This document shows positions 47,994 through 59,859 of a DNA stretch of 64,000 bases, piece by piece. The position numbers were made by a program, and so were the translations under genes. The DNA comes from Polytrichum commune (Eukaryota; Streptophyta; Polytrichopsida; Polytrichales; Polytrichaceae): assembly GCA_950295325.1 (NCBI GenBank), contig OX485807.1:34812440-34876439 (forward strand), read 5' to 3'. The notes beneath the pieces were generated by a model. It did not search any database. It saw only the letters and a list, made by a program, of their open reading frames with translations, and was not told where the DNA came from. Positions within the stretch are counted from its first letter, which is position 1. Every line of letters starts with the position of its first letter.

Positions 47994-48556
47994 AATTATT
48001 AACTTGTGACAGACTCCTTACACTCAAACCTCCTCACACTATGTGCCACATAACGAATGCTTTTCAAATCTCACACAAGTAGCCTGCTGCTTCCATAAAA
48101 CAGTAAAAGAAACGAGAAACCTCGTTAACAACCACAAGAACTTCTAATGCTACAATACTGAACTCTCGTTCCCTGCTCAAAGGCAACTTCCAGCCGTTAA
48201 TCCCCGTTCTTTACACCAAGATCCTCCTCAGCGAAGAACCGTAGCAGATCCATACACCCGACCTTTTTCTTAACTAAAGCTGATGATTGATTCACTCGAC
48301 AACAAACTCCTTACACCCAAGGGACTTCACAACAAGTGCCACATTCCCTCCCACCAACATTCACAACGAATGTCTCAACAAATAGACTGCTGCTTCCAGG
48401 AAAGGTGAAAGAAAAGGGAAAACCTTCTTAACAGCCACGAAAACTTCTAATACTATAATACTCAACTCTTGCTCCCGGGCTGAACTCAATCTCCCGGCCG
48501 TTAGTCTCCACTACACCGAGACCCTCCCCGGGGAACGAACGTAGCAGATCCCCCAT
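47994..48556 (-). repeat. Tandem duplication in the leader/promoter of the U-box gene
   Basis: Two adjacent, same-orientation copies of a segment of about 270-290 bp lie directly upstream of the start codon: about 47994-48256 and 48276-48556. Shared landmarks in each copy are a gtagcagatcc block, a cttctaatgctacaatactgaactc-type block, a cctgctgcttcc block and an actccttacac block. Divergence is moderate with small indels. The pair lies where the 5' UTR and proximal promoter should be, so regulatory motifs there are doubled. I found no clear TATA box close to the ATG on the minus strand. Confidence 0.75.
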
Positions 48557-48794
48557 CGAGCAAACCCTTGCTGGCTCCACACCCTATGTGTTCCACCGCC
48601 CTTACGGCGCCAAAGAGCAGTCAATCTGTCTCCAGTGTTCCTTCAAGCCCTGTATGAATTTATCACCACGAGATACATGTGACATCCGGCGCACCAGAGG
48701 CTTGGAAATGGTGATGAATGAGCGTCGAAATTCAGGAGGTCACAAAGGAGAAAGCTGCGGAAGGCTGGAGACAGCGACATGAGAGAGGGCTCTT

Positions 48795-48900
48795 AAGCGA
48801 AAGAGGATGAAGACGACGGAGGATCTAGGTATTCGGCGCTCGTGTACGCGTATTGTACGAGTATAGAGTATATCGTAGTGTAGAGTAATCCTAGGGTGTA
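48795..48900 (-). repeat. Segment upstream of the U-box gene, duplicated at 50170-50275
   Basis: The stretch containing gaggatctaggtattcggcg and a following tata-rich tail recurs, diverged, 1.37 kb away at about 50170-50275 (gagaatctaggtattcggcg). The copies have the same orientation. They may be a duplicated distal promoter piece of the U-box gene or a short dispersed repeat. Confidence 0.55.
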
Positions 48901-49290
48901 CACTACTACTACAATACTCAACTCTTTAAACCTTAAACATGAGAAAGGGCTCTTGAATCTTACGGCCGCTTTACATGAGGAGCCAAGGCCAATTTAGGGC
49001 ATTGACATGCGTAAACCTCTCCACGTGATTGGTCGAATCCACTAAATCAATCCCAAGGCCTTTACATGACAAAATCAAGGTCGTATTTTTTTCAAATTCA
49101 TATTCTAATGAGCTGAAATTATAGCCTGATGTATTAAAGACAAAATTTGACATGGCCCAAGGGAAGAGAATTGGGTTGGATCAAAATGAAAAGCCAATTT
49201 GTTTCTCAGGGGTGTGTTAGAGTTTCCTCCCTTCTTCGCCCAGGTCAATATTTCGTGTGAATCAGCTTAGGCCTCGACTCCTCGTGTAAA

Positions 49291-49532
49291 GGGCCACTTC
49301 GTACACAAGACTAAAGGTCCGTGACCATTGCATTCTAAGATCTCTCATTGGTTGAAAAGCTCACTACCATCCAAGTTCGCTTTACATTAGAAGGTGAAGG
49401 CCTAAGGGTCCAAAGAAATCATCATGGATGAAAAGACTAGTACATAGATTCCTATATGTAAGACTATAAATAATGTTTAATGGTTTGCTGGAATTACATT
49501 GTCACAACTCTTGGCTTGTGTGTGAAGTGGCC
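49291..49532. mobile_element. Tourist-like MITE family A, copy A7 (shortened)
   Basis: 242 bp. Left end GGGCCACTTCGTACACAAGA; right end cttggcttgtgtgtgaagtg then GCC, followed by TTA. It is closest in sequence to A8 (ctaaaggtccgtgacc, attggttgaaaagc). Confidence 0.8.
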
Positions 49533-50169
49533 TTAGCCTATGTTGGTCCAATATATACATAAATGCATGGTATTGATAATCAACATCAAGAATGATATAA
49601 AAGAATCCACCCATGGGTATCAAATTATGATACCATTCAAACATTGAAAATTTGATGGGTATCTCAAGATGATAAAATATTTGTATACGCTACCTTATTA
49701 TTTGGGTTCATATAGTTCTGAATCATATATGATACTAGGATGATTTTGCCTAGGTTTGAAGATTCTCCTCTGATGTATAGATTTGACTATTAATGAAAAC
49801 ACAAATATCATCAACTACTCGTACCCTGTTGGTATCAAAGCATGCGAAACCCTCATTACAAATACCCAATAAAAGACAATCATATACCAACACTTCAATC
49901 TAGGTTATATAAGTTATATAAGTTATATAGGTTAGTTTGAACCTTGGAAAACCATCTTTTATTATATATTACCTCGGTGCGAATTATTTTTGAATATTTA
50001 CAATCAAACTCTCATGCATGAGATTTATGCCATGTCAAGACGTTACATTCAACCGCATGGATGTACTCTTTGATGCTTTGTAACAACTTCCGTTTCGTTG
50101 TGTAGACGACATTTGAGCATGAAGAAATGTTCATCTTAAGCTATCTCACATTCAAGATGCTACCCGGTG

Positions 50170-50275
50170 ACCTTTTAAGGGTGAAGACGATGGAGAATCT
50201 AGGTATTCGGCGCCCTTATATGAATACAATAGTGGTATGGAGTATAGCGGCGTGTATAATACTCTTTGGGTGCTC
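50170..50275 (-). repeat. Second copy of the 48795-48900 segment
   Basis: About 100 bp resembling 48795-48900, sharing tctaggtattcggcg and the spaced ...gtgta...taata/taatcc...gggtg tail. No ORF of note crosses it. Confidence 0.5.
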
Positions 50276-50577
50276 TTAGGTCCGTAGATGAGCACGCAAC
50301 TACATGAAGGTGTATTAGGAGGCTGCCTAGTAAGCAAGTAAATAGTCTCCCCAAGCGGCACCACCCTAGGCATTTTCCATTTGGTTTTATTTAGTAAAGG
50401 CCTCACTCGGCACACTTGCTCCTCACACTTGAGAGTCACTTACGTCCCATGAGGGACATCCATTTGTGATAATGATGCGGGAGGGTAGATTTGCAATCAA
50501 ATCTACATACATATGTATCTCTTTAGGATAATACTTAACAATCAAAGATGTTTCGATTTTTTATTACATTAAACATC

Positions 50578-50708
50578 TGGTTTGGTGTGGTCCACACTAG
50601 TTAGCATCAACCCATGATAAGTGTCTTGCAATCACATGGTGGCAATTACATGCTACACGGCAAGTCGTAAAGGCCATTTTGATTAATTTTACTGTCATGT
50701 TACATCAA
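50578..50708. mobile_element. MITE family C, copy C4 (eroded)
   Basis: ggtttggtgtggtccacacta at left and atgttacatcaaat at right, with gtcttgcaatcaca inside. The ends are decayed. Confidence 0.5.
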
Positions 50709-51734
50709 ATGATTGTTTTGTTATGATTTCAAGTTTTGTGTGGTTTTATTTTGTTTTTTAATATCACATTTATATTGCAGTTGATAGATGGCAAGGCTTA
50801 TTAGTCACAAACATATGTTGGATTGAAACGTGTCATAATGAAACTTGATTATTTGTTCATATTATAAACACCATTTTTAAGGCGATATTCACATACATGG
50901 GAGGGTCTATACTACATATATGATCATGAAATTCAACCTTCATTTATGCTTGTTATTAGTGTGCTACGGTGTGCATCTCAACCCTAGCATTATAAATTTT
51001 GAAATGACAATCCTTATGATGTGCAATAAACAAGATTGTGCGTAACACTCGAAGTGCCCACAATAAATAGGGTCACATAAATACGGGACTCGTTTACTTA
51101 AATGCAATATTAAAAAAGAACGGAAAAGAAGAAGGAACATCAATGTGTTTACGAGTGACATGAGACATCCATTCGCCATCAACCATCCATGCCCATAACA
51201 TAAAACATTACATCAAAGCATCTTTCAAAGCATGGTTCGTAAATGGCGCCGTGTACTTTTATATATCCAATATCGAGGAGCGTGTTAAATCAACTTACAT
51301 GAGTCGGATAGAAATCGAGAAGTGGGGATTGCTTATGCATGCACAAAAGTCGTATGTATGGACCGTCATGTGGTGTTGGGTTCATCTTCCACATGCCAAC
51401 TCGGCTAGGATTGGAATTGAGAAGCGAAGTTATTGATTAATAATCCATTGAAGGCGGCACCAAAGCTAGTTATGGGCGGCGGACACACGCGCTTTTTTCC
51501 ACTTTTGTTATGATCCCCTCCAATGGTGTGCAAGTATCCGAACCTAGGGCATCGAGAAGGGCACACGTGGGTATAATATAGTGTATCCGATTCTATGGGC
51601 ATCACATCCTTCAATACCACGATTGATACCCGCATGATAGTTGCTCATATAAGATGCCATTGCAATGTTCCATAGTATCACTTATACATATCCTTGGACA
51701 TTCTATACATCTCACTTGCTACAATGAATAGATT

Positions 51735-51895
51735 GATCTAGCGTGGCATTAAAATTGGTGCATTATATGTATAAATTTAACTAGTCTTCGTAATTTCTCA
51801 TGTAGCATCGATTGTCATGCAACATCCTCTAGTTTTCACCCAGTCATTGTAATTAATGTGGGTTGATCGTGAATATCGTTGGTCACACTAAATAA
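51735..51895. mobile_element. MITE family C, copy C5
   Basis: Left end gatctagcgtggcattaaaa; right end ggtcacactaaata; interior ctcatgtagcatcgattgtcat as in C1. Confidence 0.65.
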
Positions 51896-54800
51896 GATGT
51901 TCAGGGTAGTATATCGTAGGTTGAGATTTTACAACATCACATGCACGGGACACACATGCATAGTGATATTTAAGTGTATTTGAACAAACCAATTGTTCAA
52001 AAATGACAAGGGATGTGCACTTATGGGGGCAAAAACATCTGATGACTATAGAAAAAGCAACAAGACAATAACCACAACTTCCAATGTTTGCCAACCACCG
52101 TATTTGTGCAGTTTTGCGATCGAGTGTATGTCACATTGGCAATTAATATATCCATACATACTTAAATTTATAATATAAATCCAAATATACTTAAATCCTA
52201 GTTCCACACACACACACACACACACACACACCATTACTATGCTATTATTCATGCTTTCTTTTCTATCCAGAGAAGGTTACTAGTAGCCGAGATCAAATCA
52301 CAGGGTGTTTATTCAAGGATAGATTTCAGGATGGTTTGTTGGTTAATACATATAACAACTTGACCATGCATTATGCCAACCCGTGTGGGGCCATGCCCAA
52401 CAATTAACCCATAACACCTGGTAAACGTTGCATGTTTGTAAATGTTTTGAGATTTAAAATTCACAAGTGCCGGACCCAACTGTTGTTTTCTCTTGCAAAT
52501 GAATACTACTTGTGATGCTCGTACTGTTCACTTTGCAAGGGTGGCCTAACATAAAAAGGGTATGATTCCCTTGAAATCCCCAAAAATCCCGAAACTATAG
52601 CTGAGTAGTGTTATGCACATAAATTGTTGGTTCAAATTGTTTGTTTAGTTTATATGATGTATTGGGAATACGACACTTATTAAACTAGTTTATTGCTTGT
52701 TATGCACATCGACAACAAAATGTATGGGACTTCTAAATAACTAGTCAATAATGTTTGTCATGAAATTGAATCAAGCAGTGTGAACTTCAAGTAATAATTA
52801 TATTAGGGGTTTTTTCCTAGCCAATATATGCACATGAACATGATGTCAGTATTACTATTATTATGGTACTGGATGGTATTAATATTGTTCTATGCACATG
52901 TACACGATAATACTCGCTTATTGATATATTTGTTTAATGGGATCACCTCCATGACAAATTGATGATTGTCTATCTGAGTGCCCAAGATGGCAATTAAGTT
53001 ATAGCTTGAATGTTTGAACTATGCAATTCATGTCATTGCATGTCATGATGCATCACAAGCATTTTAATAAATACTTTTCATGCCATGTCTTTGTCGTTCA
53101 TTATCACACGTAAGTGTGTGCCTTACTATCCATCCATGTTTATTCTTTTACTACATGGATCTACTTTACATCCAAATTTATACTCAACCACAACTACGCC
53201 GACTTGTGACCCTTCCCAAAAGTGACCACCATAGATTCTTGCCTATAATGAACATAAGTTGAACATGTGAAGTTGAGAGTAAGTTTTGGACGCACCTACA
53301 TTCGACACTTTGAAAAGAATTGTGCTATTCATACAATGTTTGGAAAATGTAATCTAAGGTGCGATATAATATATTCTCAATTGTCATTAAAATCCAACAA
53401 TGTTATGGATCTTTAACAATAATAATCTTATTTAGTTGGTTAAAAGGGAAATTACAAATTTTAATCACCATAATGTGGATTGAGCACATGCAACAACTTT
53501 TTCTTTGCATGAATCCTTTTGTTTGAACTTGCAATATGTACTCCTATTTTCAAGGAGAGGTAATTTGTGATTTCAAATTACAAAACCAACAATGATTAAA
53601 TCTAAGGTCCCTAGATTTCATTTGAAGGTAACTTTTTTAAAACATAGGCACCAAAACAATATGATGACAAAGGTTATAAACACATGGTGTCTTAAAACAA
53701 TAACAAACATTGTCATGGTGGGGTATCATCCCCATAATGTGCTATTATATCATAGCCGCCTCATAAACCACCACTTGCACACAAATGTTTGATGAAACCC
53801 TAATGGCAATGAGCTCCCATAACTAACATGTCGTGCAAATGTGGGTGAGAGAGCAATATATATATTGTTTTATCTAGTAAATAAATTATATATTAGGAGA
53901 AATACGACTTTGGGCAACTATACTTGACACGGTTCCAAAGTTTTAATCGAAGACTTCCTTGAAACTTCAAAACTTGACAAATTTGTGGGATGTTGAAAGC
54001 CTTTTGTGTAATTCACACGGTTTTATGGTAACATCTTGAACTAAGCTATACAGTGTCAATGATAACTTCAAACTCTAGCGTGTTTGTTTATTGAAATCAA
54101 AATCCTAGTGGAAGTCAATTTTGGATCATTTATTGATTCATCCACATTGTGGTGGAATCAAACTTGGTATACTGCAAGAATACTAAAATTTCACCAAGGT
54201 AACATTATATTGTTGCACTACAAGCACATGAGTCCTCAATAGTTGACATCAATCAATGGGAAATTATCCTATGTCATTGGAGCATTTGTAAATCTATCAA
54301 AATGATAGATTTGCACATTTCTTTCAACGATGTAAGACAATTGTGTGATGACGCACATGCTGGTGGTGTTGGCACTTCAAAGTCTTGTCAATCAGACATC
54401 TAATTCATCCATGTCAAACTTACATGGTTTTATAAACACATTTGGGTAAAGAGAGGAGACAAAAAAGAACACGACTTTGTGCAACTTGGCCCCTTCGGGG
54501 CACAATTAAATCTTTTCTTTTCTTTTTCAATCGGAGACTTCTCCACATCTTCAAAACTCGACAAGGCGCTCGGATGGAGGCCTTTGTGTGACTCAATCTC
54601 TTAGTAACACCTCAAACTAAGTTTATACAATGTCAATAACACCTTCTCCGGGTCTCCAACTCGGACACGAGTGATAATATTAAAACAATTTATAAAAAAC
54701 AAAATCAAGAGTAGGTAGTTTGTGTGAAGTCATTGACAAGCGGCCGTTTTGACATTAGTTAAATTTACTCTTTGCGGCACTATCTCCAACATAGGAGAGA

Positions 54801-55195
54801 TGTGTAAGTGGCAACAATGTTAGTAACTTAAGTCAAGGGACCACCGCTATCTTATTCCACACCTTTGTCGCCCCAATCCTTTTGTCAATGCAACCACAAA
54901 TGAAAAAAAAAATGTATATGTTTCTATTTTTAATACGTAAGAAAGACGTTTTGAAGTTGCGAAAGTTCAAAATTTTGAAGCGGGCACAACCGTAAGTTGG
55001 CTTTTTTAGGTTGACCCATACGATGGTAGTACTACATACGAAGTCAACAAATAAATAAAAGCTTCAAAAGTCTCCCACTAGGAAAGCTTGACGGAAGCAA
55101 TTGACGGAATGTCAAACAACCTTTTTTTAATAGCCATGGGGGCCAAATACTTGGTATATTACGTACCTGCCACATAAGATTTAATATGACGTTCA
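51896..55195. other. AT-rich intergenic sequence with a diverged direct duplication
   Basis: About 53890-54085 and 54450-54675 are diverged direct copies (cgactttg.gcaact, cttcaaaact.gacaa, gcctttgtgtga/tcaattc, aactaag.t.tacaatgtcaat). A (CA)n tract sits at 52205-52231. No gene seen. Confidence 0.5.
52205..52231 (+). repeat. (CA)n microsatellite
   Basis: About 13 CA units. Confidence 0.95.
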
Positions 55196-55475
55196 GTCTA
55201 TGAGACGATGCCACGTCGTCTTGGTTCATTGTCAAACCGGTGCCATTTCAATCAAGGTTTCTTAATTAACTTAAGGACCACCTGGCGGTCAACAAGTTGC
55301 AACTCAATTTTATATGATACGATTTCTTCATAAATTACACTCACCGGTTTTATCACATACTTACTATGAGACGATGCCACGTCATCTTGGCTCATTGTCA
55401 AACCGGTGCAATTTTGATCAATATATATTTTAACTAACATAAGGAGTACTCGGTCAACAAGTTGCAACCAAGTTA

Positions 55476-56064
55476 GAGCCACTTCACACACAAGGCTGAA
55501 GGCCCTTGACCATGGCAATGTAAGAGCTCTCATTGGTCGAAAAGGCGGAGACCGTCCAAGTCCATTTCACACTAGGAGGTGAAGGCCTAAAGGTCCAAAG
55601 AAAAGTTTGTGGATGAAAAGTCTACATGGTTGGTCGTGGATAAGGGTGCATGGTCTACCGGAATTTGCGTCAGACCCACCTCCAAGAGGTGGGCTTGACG
55701 CAAGTTCCGGGAGACCTTGATTTTTTTAATATTTTTTCCAGCACGATAGATTTCAGGACAGACTGCATGGAAGATTCCAAAATAGACTCCAAAACATATT
55801 CTAGGACAGACAAACACCACCAAGTAATTATCTTAAATTGATAAACTTGGAGACATATTATATTAAACCAAATCCTCCCCTCTTTTCCGCCAACAAAATA
55901 TGCAATGGTCCCGCAACATGGTTCATTCTCACTTCACACTATGCTTGAGGGGGCCAAGACTACATAAAATGGCTTTCCCAACACCCATGGTACGGCCTTT
56001 GGATGAGAGTCAAGGGTCCTCTCCATTACAAGGCACGGCTCTTGGCTCATGTGTGAAGTGACCC
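55476..56064. mobile_element. Tourist-like MITE family A, copy A8
   Basis: 589 bp with TTA on both sides (55473-55475, 56065-56067). Ends GAGCCACTTCACACACAAG and catgtgtgaagtgaccc. The neighbouring duplicate unit provides the empty site, fixing both boundaries. It contains a 65-bp near-perfect hairpin at 55652-55716. Confidence 0.92.
55652..55716. repeat. Long hairpin inside MITE A8
   Basis: The left arm begins ggtctaccggaatttgcgtc and the right arm ends gacgcaagttccgggagacc. Arms of about 32 bp have only four mismatches around a minimal loop (ccacctccaagaggtgg). Confidence 0.9.
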
Positions 56065-56127
56065 TTATATGATTTGATTTCTCCATAATCTATCTCACCA
56101 AATTTATCATGTGTGATTACTATGATC

Positions 56128-56385
56128 CGGCAAGAGGGAGTTGTCGCATACAAGTGTACTTCTCATCCATCCAACATAAAATCATGACACCCTCTAAGTT
56201 TGGGGCCCATTCATGTCAAATAACTTAGAGCACATTAATTCATGGTCTTCAAAGTTGGTTCCGATGCCAAGGAACCCCAAACTAACCCTCTGAACTGCAT
56301 ATTATCTTAGGATTTTTATGTTGGATGAATGAAAGGTACATTGGTATGCAATAATTCTCTCTTGCCATATGTTGTTCCTTATACA
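56128..56385. repeat. Foldback repeat H, copy 2
   Basis: Arms gttgtcgcatacaagtgtac...ctcatccatccaacataaaa and tttttatgttggatgaatga...ggtacattggtatgcaataa face each other across about 150 bp. Same layout as 11676-11910. Confidence 0.7.
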
Positions 56386-56636
56386 GCGAATATGGTTATT
56401 TGTGCGAGAGAATCCCGGGTTTGACTAGTTACTACCAAATTTGAGCACATCATTTATGATCATTTATAAATAATGTAACTTCATTACATAAATATTTATA
56501 TGTGTATACAATGTATAGTAAAATGAACATATCATTGTTCATAGAAATATTCATTTTGGTGATGTTGTTTGAATGTGTACTAACTTTGGTACCTTTCATG
56601 TGCATGCCTAATTATACACAACGACATTGAATATAT

Positions 56637-56780
56637 GATTTGATGTAACATTAAAATCAGTGAATCGTATTAATTAGAGTGGTTTTTTTTGTGATTTGTC
56701 ATGTAGCGACAAATGTCATATGATACCATGTAAGACAATAAAAGTGGGTTGATGATGAATAGTGTGGGCGCTGCTAAATC
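56637..56780. mobile_element. MITE family C, copy C6
   Basis: gatttgatgtaacattaaaa at left and agtgtgggcgctgctaaatc at right, with tgtcatgtagcgacaaatgt internally as in C1. Confidence 0.65.
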
Positions 56781-56960
56781 AAAAAACTATTACTCTTAAA
56801 TAAAGTGTGAATATTTAGAAATCTACGGGGTCACAATATTTTTTGGGTGTCGTTGGAATTAATTTTCATGCTACAAAACAATGTGATGTGCACTAAGAAT
56901 TGGCATACCAAGTCAAAGAAATAGAGAGAGTTGACGTCCTTGAATTTCTTGTATAAGTAA

Positions 56961-57462
56961 GGGCCACTTCACACACGAGCCAAGAGTCGTGACCATGAAA
57001 TTGTGAGAGCCCAAAAGAAAGTGTCCAAAGGATGTCTCAACACACCTCCAAATTCATGTAGTGTGGTCAGGGACCCTTGAGTGTAATGTGAAGTCACATG
57101 TGACCGGGCCCTCAACTAAATGCTATTTCAATGAATTTCTATTCATGCGGATCTTCACACATGATAAAATAGACTAAATCAACGGTTGTGAGCGTTCAGA
57201 GTGCCATGTTCTCCTGGTTCTCTGTTAGGCCTACCTCCAAGAGGTGGTCTTTGAAAATAATCCAAGTGACCATGAAGCATGATCCATTCGATGCCGTGTA
57301 GGAATCCATGTAGACTTTACATCCATCTTGCATTCGCATACTCCGTTGGTCTCTCAAGCGTAGTGTGAAGTAGCGAACTTGGACCGGCTCCGCCTTTTCC
57401 ACCAATGAGAGTGCTTGAAATGTAGTGGTCACGGGCTCTCAGTCTCGTGTGTGAAGTGGCCT
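56961..57462. mobile_element. Tourist-like MITE family A, copy A5
   Basis: 502 bp, same orientation as A1 and similar along its length. Flanks TAA (56958-56960) and TTA (57463-57465). The right flank TTA is shared with element J, which starts immediately after. Confidence 0.87.
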
Positions 57463-57465
57463 TTA

Positions 57466-57827
57466 GTGCCGGTTCACACTATGGCCAACCCTCGAGAGGA
57501 GAAGCGTTTCGACCAATGAAAATGCAGAAATGTCCACAGTCCGTCCTCTTGGCCTTCACACTAGAGGCCGAAGTCCAAAGGACGTCGCCTCCAAAAGAGC
57601 CTACGTGGCAGCACTTTTAGGAAGATATGGCGCCAAGAGTTCAGCCTTTCGAGCCAAGTTTGGGTCGAGCAAAATGCTAGACCCAAACTTCCGTCGAGAG
57701 GCCGAACATTTTTAGCCGTGGATTATTTTAATATACTTTTTCAACCCAAAGGCTTCTCCTCTCGACATACTTTGATCTAGAAAAGTGACGCTTCTCCTCT
57801 CGACTTGGGCATAGTGTGAACCGGCCC
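57466..57827. mobile_element. Tourist-like MITE family J
   Basis: 362 bp with TTA on both sides (57463-57465, 57828-57830). Left end GTGCCGGTTCACACTATGG; right end gcatagtgtgaaccggccc. Subterminal cgagaggagaagcg faces cgcttctcctctcga. No ORF of note. Confidence 0.85.
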
Positions 57828-57944
57828 TTAGTCCCCAAATCTTCCATCATCTTCCATAGCACACTCAACATTAGATTGTCATTTTAAGCAAACTGCTCAA
57901 AGTCAACCAATAGCTTCACCAAATGAACGTCGAGCACCGGCTGC

Positions 57945-58110
57945 TAGTTACACATGAGCCGGTTGACTTTGAGAAATTTCCGGTTGGAAGTTCAGGACTT
58001 CAGGAAAATTAGCGGTCGTTTCAAAGGAATCTATGGAATATACCAACTTTAATATAATAGGAACCAAAAGATGTCAACTTGGAACTGGTTGGACTTGGAA
58101 ACGCTAGGAC
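57945..58110 (+). repeat. Dispersed repeat N, copy 3
   Basis: Blocks gagccggttgactttgagaa, gttcaggacttcaggaaaa, ggaatatacc and aaagatgtcaacttggaact are shared with 32690-32850 and 40205-40320. Confidence 0.5.
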
Positions 58111-59859
58111 ATCGACCAATTATATCCAAAAACAAATCTCCTCGTACACAAAATCGGTCAATATCCGAGCAAAGGTTTCTTCCCCCCCCTGGGTTTACGA
58201 GTACTTGCATGTTGGTTGCACAATGCATAATTAAGAATGTCATTTGGTTTTTTGTTTGTTGGCTCTGTCTATAGGACATAGACTATGCATCAACTTCTTC
58301 GTCTCAAGAGCAAATTTCCTAACCACTTTGTGTTCACACTTGGACGTTACTTGTTCTTGTTATTTTTGGTCCACTTTATGTAATGTGGATGTTAACTATA
58401 GTTTATATATATATAAGTGCTTCCTAAAATGCATTGAAAGAAATCTAGTTAACTATAGTTATTTCGGTAGTTCTTGATTATTTATTTAAAAAAATTTGGG
58501 TGATAAATGAGTAGCTTCAATCCTTGACTTGTATTTGAGAAGAAGGTGCACAAAATCCAAGAAAGGTTTGGTATAGTGAATAGCCATGAATTGGCATGAA
58601 CAAAGTGGACAACTACAATTATAGTCTTTCATAATAAAGGACAGAGCCTCAGGGTTCTACCGTTTTCTTGTTGAATTTATAGTTAAAGTTGGCAACATGT
58701 TGCAAGTTTTCTTTTAAAATATGGAGTTGGGTCATAAGGGGGGAGTTGTCATGGTTGGTTGTTGGCGACACCATAGGTTGTGTACATGATATTTGATGTG
58801 GAGTTGGCACTAACTTAACAATGCCAAACCACGTCGCTTTGTTGTTTGTTTCCACCTTTTTTTCAAGTTTTTGTTTCGAGTCTTTTATAGGGGAAAAAAC
58901 GTCTCTTTCCAGTTTTTGGAGCCTTGGAGCATTAACCCTAACTTCCCAAATCTACGAAAGTGTTGTTTTGAGTGCATTTCACTCAATACATGTATAATAA
59001 TGTATTGTTATATATGTTGTCTTATAAGGGTAGTGGTGTTGTTATATTAATAAGATTAGTGCTTGTTGTTTTTCAAGTTCATAATAATGTGTGTGATGCA
59101 TCGGATGGAGACTTGTGAGAAAGTAGTTATTGGTTTGTGGATATTGTGGGTGGGCATCTTGAGGTTTTCGAGGCTTTGAACCGAGGGTGTGTAAATGGAG
59201 CCGCATATTATTGGTGTGACGATTATAGAGGGAGGGGGGGGGGGGGAGGGGGAGAATTCTCCACATGTGTTGGGTTAATAGTTGTTGTAGAGCGTTGTAT
59301 TTTCTAGCTTTCTTGTGGTGGTTGCGTGTGGGAATTTGTCGTTGCAACAAGTGCATTCAAAGATTATATTTTGATGTTGGGGTTTGGTGCAAAAGGAGGT
59401 TGGGCTTTGAGTGATGTGCTTAGTATACATAGGGTCACTTCGTGACCACAAATCTACACATGATTCAATTGAATATAAACGAAGGATGAAGGGGCCTGAG
59501 CCACAACACATGAAAACACAAAGTATGCCGATATTATGAAGTGATGACAATAGAATAACACAATGATTCCACGTAGTCATGCACAACGTTTTGCATATTG
59601 GCGAGGTAACAACCGTAGGGTAAGAACCATGTGGTGTGATGTTTTCTAGTGTCCGATTTAAAATTTGCCTATGTCTACAAGTGTAAAGCATATAGTTGTC
59701 GGGTTTGCAATGAGGGTGTTGGCTAAGGTGTGTACAACCTTGTTTGAGTCAGTTTGCATAGAAGTTGCTAATGTGTTTGTTTGTGCAACATGCTAGAAAG
59801 TGGAGACAATTGTTGTTTTGCTTTAGGGGCACAAGTTACATAATGGGGATATATCTTGT
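58111..59859. other. No gene seen
   Basis: AT/GT-rich. A G run lies at 59231-59251. A 138-codon minus-strand frame (59275-59691) has no recognised motif and may be LINE-derived or chance. Confidence 0.45.

Larger units (their letters stand above)
55197..56130 (+). repeat. Tandem duplication of about 170 bp, second unit split by MITE A8
   Basis: Unit 1 (55197-55366) and unit 2 (from 55368) share tatgagacgatgccacgtc, tcattgtcaaaccggtg and ggtcaacaagttgcaac. Unit 2 is interrupted at 55476-56064 and resumes with tatatgatttgatttctcc, matching unit 1's tatatgatacgatttcttc. A third start follows near 56115. Confidence 0.85.

Noticed and set aside
49829-49842. ttggtatcaaagca, like a retrotransposon primer-binding site
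   Set aside because: Differs from the usual tRNA-Met complement, and no LTR ends or polypurine tract were found around it.
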